Assembly (NCBI GenBank): GCA_023512835.1 | Contig: CM042086.1 | Coordinates: 9,983,559-10,047,558 of the forward strand | DNA: 64,000 bases | Origin: Taxillus chinensis | Lineage: Eukaryota; Streptophyta; Magnoliopsida; Santalales; Loranthaceae | Direction: 5' to 3' | Shown here: piece by piece, positions 52,242 to 64,000 of the stretch | How positions within the stretch are numbered: position 1 is the first letter of the stretch | How the letters are laid out: each line of letters begins with the position of its first letter | The notes under the pieces: generated by a model | Database searches by the model: none | Told to the model about the DNA's origin: nothing | The model's input: the letters and a program-made list of their open reading frames with translations, nothing else | Made by a program: the position numbers and the translations under genes

Positions 52242-53550
52242 TGTTAGGGGTTTTTCTAACACATTTTAGTGTCAAAAAGAAGGGGATTTCATGATTAAAG
52301 ATCACATCTTTAACTTCATTTTGATGAATTTGAATGATTAATCAACTAACCCCCTAACATAGCATTAGTAGATCCTTTTGTGGTGTTTTTGTTGTCTTTG
52401 AATGGAAAACGGGCCAAGTATAAAGTCCAAAGAAAGAATGAAGGAGCAAGGGACACTGTGTCACTTTCATTTCAAATTTGAAATGACCCAAAAAGAATGA
52501 TTTAACCAATTGAGGTGACCGAAGTTCCCTAGAGCTTGATCATTTGAAATGGTCATTTGAAATTGAGTTGACCAAATGAATTGACCAAGGCGTTTCAGAC
52601 AATGTATTCTGGTTGATCAACGAATCCTCATGTATGCCACGTGTACGACTGTAATCCTTTATTAAAGGATCGACGATGCTCATTCAACCTTTTGAGAGGG
52701 AAACGAGTTTGAATTAATGGAGGGAATAGTTCTAACGATTAGGGGAGGCGGTTATGCGAGAGAATTGTAAGACAAAAGGGATTTTTCATGTAATTTGGGA
52801 ATCGTTCATTCTGGGAGAGAGGAGAGAAATGTATTGGGTGCTCATAAGTAAGAACAATGGTTTTCTTATTTGCTATGGTAGCTTAAACCTCCATGGAGGA
52901 GGATGGATTTGATGTAAGTTTTTAATTCCTTTTCTTTTGGTTAGTTAATTTGAAATTCCTGTTATGTTTATCAAGTCTTTTGAATTAGCATGTGAGATTT
53001 AAGTTCGGCCACCTTAATTCTTGTATAAGGTTAATCAATTATGGATCGAAGAAGACATTGATAACCTGGATAGTTAAGAGACTTGACTTGCTAAGATTAT
53101 AATTTGCGAAAGCCGGGTAATCTTGCTTGTAACCTAGTTAGGGTTGGTGTGATGCCAATCTACACTCAAACAACTTAAGCACATAATGGGTTGCCGTCCC
53201 CCAAGCTAGGGTATACACCGGCTAGATCACTCGAAAGAGGCTAGTACATGCAAAGGTGTTGGGTTTTAAACAAAAAGGGAAGTTTGAATTAATATGCCTT
53301 AAGAACAAGAGATTAATTAATTACATTGATTGACATCCAAATCCCTATTTTCTCCCATAAGAACATTTACATTGCTTTGTTTAATTAAATTACAACATTC
53401 AAATTGCTAATGATACAAACCAACTTTAGATACATCATGGATTTACAAAATGAGCTTTTTACTTGATCACTTTCCCTGTGGGTTCGACATCCGGACTTTG
53501 AGTCCACTTTATTACTTGTAACGATCCGTATGCTTGCGGAAATGCTAACA
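52242..53550 (+). repeat. 3' LTR of inner element
   Basis: 1309 bp, paired with 46496-47809. Followed by the TCTTT target duplication. Confidence 0.94.
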
Positions 53551-53555
53551 TCTTT
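53551..53555 (+). repeat. Target-site duplication of inner element, right
   Basis: TCTTT; continues as TCTTTACA, the true end of the outer 3' LTR. Confidence 0.9.
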
Positions 53556-53558
53556 ACA

Positions 53559-53572
53559 TCCTCCCCACCTTA
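53559..53572 (-). other. Polypurine tract, outer element
   Basis: Minus strand TAAGGTGGGGAGGA directly before the outer LTR start TGTAAAGA. Confidence 0.75.
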
Positions 53573-53789
53573 GGACTTTTACCCGAAAAGACAAGTCATC
53601 CACTACGAGGTAACACCACCCCTGCTAACGAAAGTATGCAAAACTTAGCCCTAATAAACAAGATGGACAAAACAACACCCGTGAACAAAGTAACCATCCG
53701 TGCATCAAACCACAACCAAATTAACAATCATAAGCACTAACAAAACAACAAGATTAACTACCTCAATGCACGGTAAGGATCTTGACAAC

Positions 53790-55180
53790 TTCCCCCCACT
53801 TAGACTGGTCGTCCTCGAATTTCGGTCAAGAAGAACACGTCCCGACTCTCCCGCTCCCGTGTCGCTCCTCCATATTACGGTGGCGCCACAAAACTCGGAC
53901 CAACGGAATCGTCTTGCCTCGCAAGACCTGGTCCCGCCGGTCTAAAATTTGAACCGTGCCTCTACAACGGAACCATCATCTGTTAACGCTATCTCACGCC
54001 AATCAAGCACATGAGAAGAATCTCGGGTAATATTTTCGCAATCGGGAGACATGGAAACGTCATGAACACGAGCTAGCTCGGTGGTAACTTTAATCGATAG
54101 GAACCGGTCCCACCACAATAATAGGAAAAGGACCAACAAACCGTGGCGAGAGTTTGGATCCCCGCCCAAATCGCTGTGCCCCGTCGAGGCGACTCGCAAG
54201 AAAACACGATCTCCTACGATTTAACCCGGGGGCTGTCGCCGCTGCTCTAGCATATGATTTACGTCGACTGGCCATCAACATCCGATTGTCGGATCGTTGA
54301 ACCGTCTCGGTAGTTTCTGAACCATGTCGGGACCCAAAACAAGCGCTTCCCCCGCTGGGCCCAACATAGAGGAGGCGACACGGTCGCCATACAATGCCTC
54401 ATAAGGCGCCATCCCTATTGTAGCTTGATAGCTATTGGTTGTGAGAGAACTCACCAAAGGAAGGTGAGCCTCCCAACAACCACCAAAATCCAACACACAA
54501 GCACGGAGCATATCCTCAAGAGTCTAAATAGTGCGCTCGGACCGCCATCAGCGTCCGAGGGTGATAAAGTTGTACTCAAGTTCACTCGGGTGCCCGTGCA
54601 CGCTGTAGCTGTGCCGGAACCTGAAGTGAACCGTGCATCCCTATCGGAGACAATCGATAACGGCACACCATGCAACCGTACTATCACATCGACATAACGC
54701 TGTCTAAGGTCCTGACTGGATCGGTCTCACGAATTGGAATAAAGTGGGCGATTTGGTCAAGCGGTCTACAACAACCCGGATAGTATCATGTCCTTGGGAA
54801 CGAGGGCCTCGCGACAAAGTCCATAGTCACATGATCCCACTTCCCTCCTAGCATGTAACGACCGCAACTCACCAACCAGACATGAATGCTCGGCCTTGAC
54901 CTGTGGCATGTCAAGCCGTCGAACAAACTCTGCTATAGCCTTTTAAGGCCCGACCACCAAAATCGTTGTCGTACAAAGATGATACATCTTTGTACCCCCG
55001 GGTGGACAGCCAAACGAGAGTGATGAAATTCCCGTAACTGTTCTCTCGAAGAGAAGATGGAACTATCAACCGACCTCGATAACGCAACACATGGTCGAAT
55101 CCTCCGTCCAATCCGTGGGAAGTACGGCGGTCCAGAATCGATCCCGTAGGATTTCACACTCAACATCCCCCAACCGACCT
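53790..55180 (-). pseudogene. Integrase and degenerate chromodomain, outer element
   Basis: The zinc-binding end lies near 54930-55110 (FHHSRLAVHPGVQRC, RQRFWWSGL). Core fragments lie at 54275-54690 (LHGVPLSIVSDRDARFTSG, YQATIGMAPYEALYG). The C-terminal part near 54090-54200 has GSKLSPRFVGPFPI. Near 53942-54080 the Tekay-type VHDV...VSM and DSSHVLDW pieces appear. A chromodomain-like VRVLWRHRNMEE follows at about 53810-53900. Multiple frame breaks occur. Confidence 0.82.
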
Positions 55181-56560
55181 TCAATAACTTGGCGCCGCAA
55201 CTCGGGCACTTCTATAACCACACTCAAGATACCTCAGCCGCCCTTGCACTGTCAGAACCCCGGAGCGACTAGTTGCCCCATCATCTCCCATTCTGACAAG
55301 CCGGAGAGGCCACCGTGGCCTGGCTCTTCCTGCCAAGGCATCGCCTACTACATTCCCTTCCCGGTGTATACCGTAGATCAAACCGGAATCGCTGATATAC
55401 TCCACCCAACGCCTTTGTCTAAGATTTAGATCCCGCGAGAGAAGATGTATTGCAAGCTCTTGTGGTCGTGAACACCACAAACTTCTCCCCCAGAAGATAG
55501 TCTTGCCTGACTCTTTAATGCAAAGATCATAAAGTAGCTCCAAATCGTGAGTAGGGTAATTCTTCTCATGGGTCCTCAACCGACGGGAACCATAAGCAAT
55601 TACCCGTCCTTCTCGCCTTTAGTACACAACCCAACCCAACGTTAGAGGCATCACAAAAGACCTCATGGGGTACACCCTCCTGTGGTAGGACCAAGATAAA
55701 GGCGTTGAAGTCAATCTGGCCTTTTGGCCGTAAAGCCTCCTCACAAGCATCCGACCAGTCAAACCACACCCCTTTCGGGTTAAGTTAGTCATCGGTGCGG
55801 CTAAACGGGAGAAGTCCTTCACAAACCTCCTGTAATAACCTGGCCAACCCCAGAAAAACTCCTAATTTCAAAAAACATTCGTTGGCCGCTTCCAAGACAT
55901 CAACTGCCTCAATCTTGCCATGATCTCCTGTGATACCCTCCGATGATACCACGTGCCCTTAGAACTTCACTCTGCAACCAAAAGTCACACTTCGTGAATT
56001 TTGCGTATAACTTATGGTCCCTCAACGTCCGCAATACCACATACGTAAGTGCTCTTCATGCTCGATCTACATCAGGAATAAATCAAGATATCATCTATAA
56101 AGACCACCACCAACTGATCAAGGTAAGGTGTGAAGATCTGGTTCATCAATCCCATAAACACCATTGGGGCAATTGTGAGCCCAAAGGGCATCACTAACCA
56201 CTCATAATGGCCATATCTGCAACAAGGTCGTCTTCGGGATGTCGACTCCCGCACACGCAACTGATGGTATCCGGATCTCAAATCAATCTTGGAAAACCAA
56301 CGGGCACCCTGAATCGGTCAAACAAATCATCGATCCTCGGTAGGGGGTATCCGTTCTTCACTGGTCCCTGGTTCAACCGTCGGTAGTCAATACACAACCG
56401 AAGCGAACCATCCGCCTTCTTGGCGAACAACACCTGGAGCACTCAAGGCGAACTACTCCGTCTAATAAAACCACGCGCCAAAAGATCGTCTTATCTGCCT
56501 CTTGAGCTCTCGAAGCTCAACGGTGCCATCCTCGAAAGCCCCAATCGATCGGTCTTGTTC
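55181..56560 (-). pseudogene. Reverse transcriptase and RNase H, outer element
   Basis: The reverse transcriptase core at 56072-56281 has [29 protein letters not shown] and the catalytic FIDDILIYS. RNase H at 55566-55769 has EVFCDASNVGLGCVL. Its end at 55181-55579 has EKNYPTHDLELL and VVGDALAGRARPR. A broken N-terminal part extends to about 56560. Confidence 0.9.
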
Positions 56561-56899
56561 CGGTAGCAACTCTATCGAGAAGTCCACCTCTCTCTCCTCG
56601 TGGTAAATCAACCAAGTCCTCGGGAAACACGTCGGAAAACCGATTCACCACCTTGGGTAACACCACCTTACCCTCTGCTGAGGGGGTCAACTAGGGTCGA
56701 CCGGCTAACCGATGGGTCACATCACCCCATCCTTGCCTCAAAGGCCCCAACTTGCAAGCATCGTCGGACCGCTCACTCACGAAGGTGCCTCGAGTGCCCT
56801 CGGGTGTGAGGAAGGTCACTCGTCGCCTATAACACTCAATCACCGCCTCAACACGGGTCAACCAGTCCCATACCCAAAATCACATCAAAAGTGTCAAAG

Positions 56900-57190
56900 T
56901 GCATCACAAATAGGTTACACCGGAGGTTAACTCCTCCAGAGTAACTTCACATCCCGTACGTACCTATCAATCACCACCAGGCCCCCTACGGTGTATCAAC
57001 CACAAGGGACTGATCAACAATGGTAGTACAATCCAACTCCAATCCCTCGACGGGGAGTGTGCAATAAAAGAATGAGTAAAGACCGGTGTCAATCAAGACA
57101 AGACAAATAGTGCGTGAAACCAAAATCGTACCTCTCACAAGAATCGGCCTGACTTCGCCTCGTCCAGGGTGGAACTTCGCTTCTCTGTCA
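56900..57190 (-). pseudogene. Aspartic protease, outer element
   Basis: The active-site strand reads LVLIDTGLYSFFY, with DTG at 57082-57090. The flanking sequence is compatible with a retropepsin fold but is frame-broken, so the extent is approximate. Confidence 0.65.
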
Positions 57191-57419
57191 ATGATAGCTT
57201 AGTTCCTCCCCTTGCACCCTACCGCTGCCGACTCGTCGTAGCTCGGTCATTCTGTCCTTTGAGCACTGGCCTCCCGCCGAAGGCCGCCGAGTAGGAGGCC
57301 GTCCTGTACCGACCGCCCTTGATCGAGCCGGTCTTCGATAAGAGCACCGCCCTCCGACCCTGGTCACGAGGTCGATGTGGCCCCACAACACTAGCTCAGA
57401 GTCTCGAGAGGGACACTCC

Positions 57420-58462
57420 CATCTTGTGCCCCGGTCCCCCACATCGAAAGCACTTCGCGGGCTGCCATTCTTCCGCCTACAATCCGCCTCCTTGTGTCCC
57501 CCGAAGTCCACAAGATCGGCATGTCCCCAAAACCGTGAGGTAGAAGCTGGCTGTGTTCCCCAGATGTGAGAATTTGGGCACCGGCCTCTTGTCCCCTGTC
57601 CTCGGTTGCTCCTCTCTTGGCCTCTTTTGGCTAGGCCCCGCCGAGCTCCCTGGTTTCGAGTCCCGATCCGGTTTAAGTCCCGCTCTCAATAAGTGCCTTG
57701 TTGACCGCGTCACTATAAGTGGTCAACTCCATCATGTTCGATCCCCTCTGAGTGATGGTCTTGGCCCATCAATGAAATCCTGGGTCTTATTAGCTTCAAC
57801 ACTCCATGACTCTCGGGGCAAATCTCCTAGCTCAAGAAAGCGATGACATACTCTGTAACAATCCGACCGCCTTGCTCAGGTGTATAGTACTCCGTCGCCT
57901 CGTCTTCGCACGGAGCGAGGGAAATACTCTGTGTAAAGAGCTCCACGAAGTCCTCCCATGCCATCGGGCTCTCGTGAACATGCTTCCCGGCGTCCCACCA
58001 CCTGCGGGCCCCACCTACTAGGAAATGCGTGGCTAAGCGGACCTTAGCCTCCTCGGGCACCTGGATCGGCTCGAAGATGTCCTCTGTCCATTTGACCCAT
58101 TCCTCGGCCTCATCGGGTCTCGTATTCGCCTCAAACTTTGTCGGTTTTACAGCCGAGAACCGACTCACCCGGTCGATCGGTGCTGCGGGCGGAACCGCTA
58201 GTGACTTGTGGGCGCTCTCCTCTAGAACCTCCTGCTGTTGCTCTGCACGAGCCGCTGCTCTTTCTCGGTCTTCCTCTGCATCACTTCTCAGGGCCACCTC
58301 CCTCATGGTACCGCATGGCACCCCTGGATTTGGCTCGGTATTTGAGCCCCAATACGACGGCAATATCCGAACCCAAGACCGGTCCTGGAGAACTCTGCTC
58401 TCCTTGAGATTCGGGGAAGGGATAAGCTCCTCTGGACCTTGAGCCCCAGTCTTAGGTGCCAT
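57420..58462 (-). pseudogene. Gag with zinc knuckle, outer element
   Basis: A long open stretch starts at about 58462 (MAPKTGAQGPEE) and contains the gag domain: FEANTRPDEAEEWVKWTEDI, VRLATHFLVGGARRWWDAG, WEDFVELFTQSI. The frame breaks near 57830. A zinc knuckle near 57455-57510 is split between frames (CRSCG and GHKEADCRRK). Gag binds the element RNA and forms the particle. Confidence 0.85.
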
Positions 58463-58853
58463 TAACACCAACACATATCAACAATATCTATTAACTACTG
58501 CAGCTAGTCAAACAACCAAATTATCACTTAAACATCCTAGGTTTGAACTAGGATAATAACATCTTCCATTAAGACAATCAATCACCAAAGAAAAACGACC
58601 ACGGATAATTAATTATATAATCAATACTAGCACATCATTAAAGCAACATTAGCAGATGATTTCTAGTGCCTAGATATGCACACAATCACGCAGACATGTA
58701 TGCACCCAACCCAAATGCTTCCTAGGGATGATCTGATGAACCCTCGATCAACCCGAACACGTATAAGGACTCGTTGATCAGGCGCCCCTCCCTATAGTCT
58801 TCCAAGTTACTAAGTGTCTATCAACCACCCCTCACTAACCTAGGTCCACTAAA

Positions 58854-58868
58854 CCATGCTCGATACCA
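58854..58868 (-). other. Primer-binding site, outer element
   Basis: On the minus strand TGGTATCGAGCATGG, again the initiator-tRNA type with one A missing, as in element 1. Confidence 0.7.
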
Positions 58869-58871
58869 ACT

Positions 58872-60653
58872 TGTCACGCCCCCTAAATTCTAAAATCCAC
58901 GTAACCAGAACGCGACTACCCCACGCCACTCCGGAATCGAGGGGTTGGTAATCGGTTCAACCATGTACGATACCACAACGGGGTAGCATTGTACTTACCA
59001 ATGATCCAAATACAACATCAGACCAACCAATGTCTATATCGGTATAGTCGGTATTACTAAATTCAAATAACACCCTCAAACATTAATTAACAAGGTCCAA
59101 ATTGTCCAAGTTAATACAATCATCACTGACCCTAGTCCTAGGAAAAGAAATAATTAAATGATGGATAGTAGGCAAATTCTCTGGAAGAAATCCTACTCAA
59201 AGATGTCCCGTCCTGGTCTTCGCAATGGCTCCAATAACTATTCTCTACAACCCTGTAGATAATATAAATAAAGTAGGGTGGCACAAGTGCCGGAGAGTGA
59301 TTTCCCCATCTCCAAGGCCTAATTACATGAATCCCTAAGACTATATGATCAGTGTATGCTTGTGCTTAGTGTAGTGTCACATTCTATTACGAGTTTGAGT
59401 GATGTCAAAACACAAGAAAACAAGGCACGTCACATAACAATATTAAGAGTCCAATCCCAATAACTCTTCCCCGAAGATTTTCCGCCATAATTTCCAAGTA
59501 CCCAGATTACCTTGAGATAGCCATATGTGGGACTGCGGTGTCTCCGACGACAAACCTGCACATATGGGACCTGGGGTTACCACCCACATAGGGAACTGTG
59601 ACCTCTCGCCACCCTAAGTGGGACCCATGGTTAACCCAAACGAGTAATAATTTCCATGCCTGGCATCACATCATGCAACCTCACGCAAACGTTTTACCAA
59701 CAATAACGTGCAGCAGTTGATAGCAAACCCAAGTTTTTAAAATTAAACTAATTAAATTAACCCAATCAATAATTTATATTTTAACTACAATATCACGAGC
59801 TACATCAATAATAATACCAATCCAAACAATTTATTTATGTACGTATATATATATATATATCATTTACAAGTTATAAATACATATATAATAAATATATATA
59901 TATATATATATATACATATATATATTTATATATATATATATATTACCTAATATTTTTTTAAAAAAAAAAAATTCACGTTGGACCGGCCCAGGGAACCGGC
60001 CCAACGCGCTACCCTAACGCATAGGGCGACACGGCGTGCCGCCCCTTCCGTCTTGCTACCCCCTGGCGCGGCGCAGCTCGTCCAGCAGCCCGGCAGCACG
60101 CCGCTCTCACCTCCCCCCTAGGCACGGCGGGCGCTCGGGCATGGAAGCGCATAAGCGTGCGCGGACGCGAACCACCTCGCCGCCCTTCCCTCTTCCTTCT
60201 CTCCCGCGCACGGCCACTTCACGCCGCCCCTCTTCCGTTCCCTTCTCCTCCGCGCGGGCGTACGAGATCGCACCGCCGGGACGTCGACGTCGCTTCCATC
60301 CTCGCCCACGACGCCAACGGGAACCGACGTTGCCTCCCCTCCAGCGATGGGCCACACTCCTCGTCGCCATCGCAAACCACGGCTGGTGGAAACCACCGAT
60401 TACCCCCAACCGTTTCACCACACATATACATCTCAATTATTTCACCTATAAAGTTTTAACATAGCCTAATCCTAACAATTATGCGTTCATACGGTAGTAT
60501 AATTGAAGATTAAGAATCACCTACTTGATTGGACTCGGGAGGTCAAGAACACGACTTCAATTCACGGCTCTTCCCAACTGAGATCTGCGACGCTAACGAA
60601 TGTAGGGTTTTACCCTAGGTCCCTTATTTATACTAATACGAGTTAATTTGATT

Positions 60654-60701
<48 letters not shown>

Positions 60702-60913
60702 TTTTAATTATAAGAATTAATCTCAAATAATTATATTAATAAAAATAAAATCTAATATTTCAAATCTCTTAATTTCCCTTAATAATAAACTTAACATATT
60801 AAAATCACCATATTAAATAATAATAATATTTAATAATATGGTGAGGTCAACGCTCGAGATTGAGGTCACTGTTGAATACGTATTCCAACCTCACCCAAGT
60901 ACGGGTCTTTACA
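58872..60913 (-). repeat. 5' LTR of outer element
   Basis: 2042 bp, starts TGTCACGCC and ends TCTTTACA. Contains the same GC-rich block (59975-60405) and microsatellites as its partner. Confidence 0.93.
60655..60703. repeat. (TAA)n microsatellite in LTR
   Basis: About 16 units; paired with 46230-46284. Confidence 0.95.
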
Positions 60914-61374
60914 ATCAGGTCATTGATTCAATCGTGAATCAATTGGTCAAATCGATCATATAATTAATAATTATATATAAATATATATTAATAAAAAAAA
61001 GAAAAGTTTTAAACTAACAAATTAAAATTATGCTTCTAATATAACATTATTTATTTTTAATATATATTTTTTAATATAAATTTAAAAGTTTAGTGACATA
61101 AATTTATAATAAAAAAATTAAATAAAATTTAAAAATATATTGAAGTGAAATGTCAATATTTATTATTAATTTTGAATTAAAATTATATTATAAAATAAAA
61201 TAATTAATAGTTTATAATTTAAAAAAATGGCCCGTTCTATAAAAACCGGCCGGATCGGCTGAATTTCTCTGATTTTTTTAAGAACGATCCAATTAGAAAA
61301 TCATACCGGTTAAGTACCCGGGTCACCAGTTCACCAATCTAACCAGCCAATCCAGTCCGATTCCGATAACTATG
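60914..61374 (+). mobile_element. MITE-like inverted-repeat element, right part
   Basis: Continues the element begun at 44356. It has an AT-rich core, CCGGCCGGATCGG near 61245, and the terminal GATAACTATG at 61365-61374. The first five bases ATCAG are the right target duplication of the outer retrotransposon. Confidence 0.6.
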
Positions 61375-64000
61375 CTCTACTCTCTACAAATTGAAGTTCG
61401 TGGCTATTTTCTTTCTCAAGCAATCGATTCATACAGCACGTACACTTTTAATCACTCAAAAATATATTATTTAGAGTATTTAAATAATATAATAATTTGA
61501 TTACCTGACCATATATATACTTACTATTAGAAGTATACTATCATCATCTCTCGCTCATGGATACCCTCCCTTTCTCGGTATATACAATATTTAATCAATA
61601 TATTATAGTCACTGTAGATCTATATCATATTGCATTTTATTTGATATATTCACCCCACCATTAGTTACAAGCTTATAAAAACTTCAAAAAAAATTATATA
61701 TCCTATAAATTTTTATTATTTCCATAAGCTATCAATATTTATTTTAAAACTCGATTGTTCTTGTGTATTGTTAAATATGTCCATAAAATTTCTCAATGAC
61801 AAAATTAAATTTCAACACAAATTTAATTACAACGGTTGATTTCAGCAAAAATTTAATTTTAAAAAATAATTAGAAAATAAATAAATAATAAATAAAATGT
61901 GTATACATTAATCGTTGGAAACGTTATAAAATCTTATATGAATATTTATCTATACATATAATTTTTTTAAAAAATAAATATCACCAGTACTAATTATTCA
62001 TTAACCAACCCATCATCAATAATAGACGCTCCTGGCTGGCTGGCATTCTGGTCGCGGTGGACGTGTATATGTGAATGGCAAAGCTTTGGAACATGAGGTC
62101 AACCACCGGTCAGCCCTTGCGTGACGTCACGCATGACTGGTGTGTGGTGTGAAAACAGAAGGCCCTGATTCGTGACATAAAGGCCGTCAGATTTCGACGC
62201 CTGGGATAAGATCCATCGTTTACACACAATTAGTTTTTATTTATTTATTTTATTTTGTTTTATTTAACACGCGTCCGCATCTGCCTCATGACCCGTCCTG
62301 CAAAAACAAAAAAGAAGAAAAGTTTCCCTGCTGCATGCTTTCCCATGACAACTTTTCCACACACGGGCAAGTCACTGCGTGTCCCCGTCCGTCCACCTTC
62401 GTCTTCGTCCTCCATCCATTATCTATATCTAATTATCTATCAATAACAACGGGGTTGGTTCGGCCGCAATGGTTAAAGAAAATGTGTGTGTATGTGTTTT
62501 GCTAAACTGAAAATGAAAGGTCAATATTCATGAAAATTTTAATTTAAATTATTAATATTATAATTAAGGACCAATTAGACTTTAATCTGGCTGATACTCA
62601 AGAGTTACTCTTTTATGTTTTTTCTTTCTTGCTCTCAATTTTATTTTATAGGCTCGGCATACAGAATAGGCTTCGCTTCCGAGTCTTATACGTTCACCGA
62701 CTCTGAATATAAGTACCGTTTATTTCAATACTGTTATTTTACTCTACCTATCTGAAACCCGTTCCATCCACTAATCAAGTATCGAATATTACACCTTTCA
62801 TCCACTAAAGTATCAACACGTTAATTATTAATATAACAGTATAAATTTTGTATTCTCATATGATATAAAAATTATTCAAAAATATACATATAATAAATTT
62901 ATTATAAATATACATAATTAATTAAACTTTAATTGTAAAAAAAAACTAAAAAAAACTTTCCACTTTGGCACTTGGCACGGGTGGCAGCCGCCGGCGGCGG
63001 GTTTAAAGATGTGGCCTGTGTGTGTGTGGGTGGGACAGCTGTGTTTATTGTGACGTAAGCTCCAACGGCGTTGCCCAGGGAGAAGGCAATTGCGTGCTGT
63101 TTCCTTCCTGACACGCCCGCCAATCTCGGCGTAGTGTCCCCCCTCCATCCGCACCCCCAACAGTGGTCGGCGGCGTTTTCTTCGATCTTCAATGCGGTTT
63201 TTTTTTTGTTAACTTAAATATCCTCCCACAAATGTTTTTTATTTTTAAATTTTATGATAATAATAATAGTAATAGTAACTTATAAATAATTTTATAAATA
63301 TTAATATCTTTTTATGTTTTAAAATTCTAAAATAATAATAACTTCTAAATATTATTATTTTAAATGTTATTAGTTAAACTTTAAAAAATACATATTATAT
63401 TTTAAAATAATTAATATTAAATATAAAACAGTCATTTTAAAATTGCAGTGAGTAATCGTCTTATCTGTTTTAATTTTCTATTATATACTTAATAATAATA
63501 ATACATATACATAATAAATTTCTAATATAATTATTATTGTATTACTCCGAATGAAAAATAAAAAACGATTCAGGTGTACCCAACAATAATGTCAACTATT
63601 ATTACTCAACATTTAATCATAAATGTCTGCGACTGCCGCAACGTTTACAAAACGCTTCCGCTACATACCTACAACGTCCTTTTTAGAAAACGCTAAAACG
63701 CTGTCAAGAAAATACCGCCTAAAAGCACTACTCAAATTTGGAAAAAAAATTGGAATGATACTTATAATTGGTTAAAATTTTTAATTAAAATAAGGATTTT
63801 AAAAATATTTTATGATTATATGTAATTAATATTTAATTATATATATATATAACTTATATATATTAAAATTAATATATAAGTATAAAATTATAAATTTTAA
63901 TTATTTATATTATATTTACATAATTATAATTATAATTAACTAGTAATATAATTTATTATCATATATTGTTTGTGATAAATATGTTATTAATTATAATAGT
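61375..64000. other. Intergenic sequence with two promoter-like islands
   Basis: Mostly AT-rich. Two islands of higher GC stand out: 62020-62440, with a bZIP-type palindrome, and 62960-63190, with GCCGCCGGCGGCGGG and TGACGTAAG. No coding exon was recognised. A gene may begin outside the window or have been lost. Confidence 0.45.
62119..62134. promoter_or_regulatory. 16-bp palindrome with TGACGTCA bZIP core
   Basis: TGCGTGACGTCACGCA is a perfect palindrome around the TGACGTCA C-box, a known high-affinity site for plant bZIP factors. A TTGACC W-box (as GGTCAACC) lies about 20 bases to its left. Function is inferred from sequence only. Confidence 0.5.

Larger units (their letters stand above)
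46496..53550 (+). mobile_element. Athila/Tat-like non-autonomous LTR element, inner element
   Basis: A 7055-bp plus-strand element with 1.31-kb LTRs starting TGTTAGGGG and ending TAACA. The primer-binding site TGGCGCCGTTGCC at 47816 matches the tRNA-Asp type used by Athila and Tat elements. The polypurine region before the right LTR (CGGGACGAGCAAGTTCTAAGT) is also typical. Only gag and protease are present; no reverse transcriptase, RNase H or integrase motif was found in 50641-52241. It would need enzymes supplied by another element. A perfect TCTTT target duplication flanks it. Confidence 0.92.
44411..60913 (-). mobile_element. Tekay-like Ty3/gypsy chromovirus, outer element
   Basis: A minus-strand element whose internal region is 53559-58871. 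Its 5' LTR is 58872-60913. Its 3' LTR is split: 44411-46495 plus 53556-53558, with the inner element between. LTR ends are TGTCACGCC and TCTTTACA. It carries gag, zinc knuckle, protease, reverse transcriptase, RNase H, integrase and a degenerate chromodomain. Long LTRs (about 2 kb) and gag similarity (EEAKVRLATHFLVGGARRWW) fit the Tekay/Del lineage. All frames are broken. The plus-strand LTR at 5430-7687 belongs to the same family. Confidence 0.92.

Noticed and set aside
62918..63192. Frames of 80-87 residues in a GC-rich island
   Set aside because: No recognisable domain and no splice context; more likely promoter or leader sequence.

Overview
This 64-kb window is nuclear DNA of a flowering plant. 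It has AT-rich intergenic sequence, genes split by many short introns, a plastid-targeted chaperonin gene, a plant WRKY gene, plant-type B3 sequences and several Ty3/gypsy LTR retrotransposons of plant lineages. The species cannot be named from the sequence. About half of the window is mobile DNA.

Left part (1-16.2 kb): a decayed minus-strand chromovirus (1-5429, first 21 or so bases of its left LTR outside the window) abuts a large plus-strand LTR (about 5430-7687) of the same family as a later element. From 9.6 to 16.2 kb lie four exons of an endonuclease V gene on the minus strand. One of its introns is a GC-AG intron that now holds a complete 5.3-kb Ty3/gypsy element (10228-15506). The gene carries a frameshift and lacks its 3' exons, so it is called a pseudogene.

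Middle part (18-39 kb): a repeatedly rearranged locus. It holds two multi-exon copies of the plastid chaperonin-60 beta gene (A, 26992-30608, decayed; B, 35005-38638, almost intact), two broken 3' fragments (18.4 and 26.4 kb), one full-length small B3-domain gene (21.2-21.6 kb) and two B3 fragments arranged as an inverted repeat (31.6-33.7 kb). Chaperonin and B3 segments alternate, which suggests several rounds of segmental duplication and unequal exchange.

Right part (42-61.4 kb): a small WRKY gene with the variant core WKKYGQK, then a three-level nest. A MITE-like inverted-repeat element (44356...61374) was hit by a Tekay-like chromovirus (44411-60913, minus strand). The chromovirus was in turn hit, three bases from its LTR end, by an Athila/Tat-like element (46496-53550, plus strand) that has gag and protease but no reverse transcriptase or integrase. 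Target-site duplications support both events. The last 2.6 kb has no recognised gene but contains a promoter-like island with a 16-bp bZIP-type palindrome.

Many retrotransposon frames are broken by 1-2 base indels, and paired LTRs seem to differ more by short indels than by substitutions. Part of the apparent decay may therefore be assembly error. No genuinely new gene system was identified; the strongest observations are structural.
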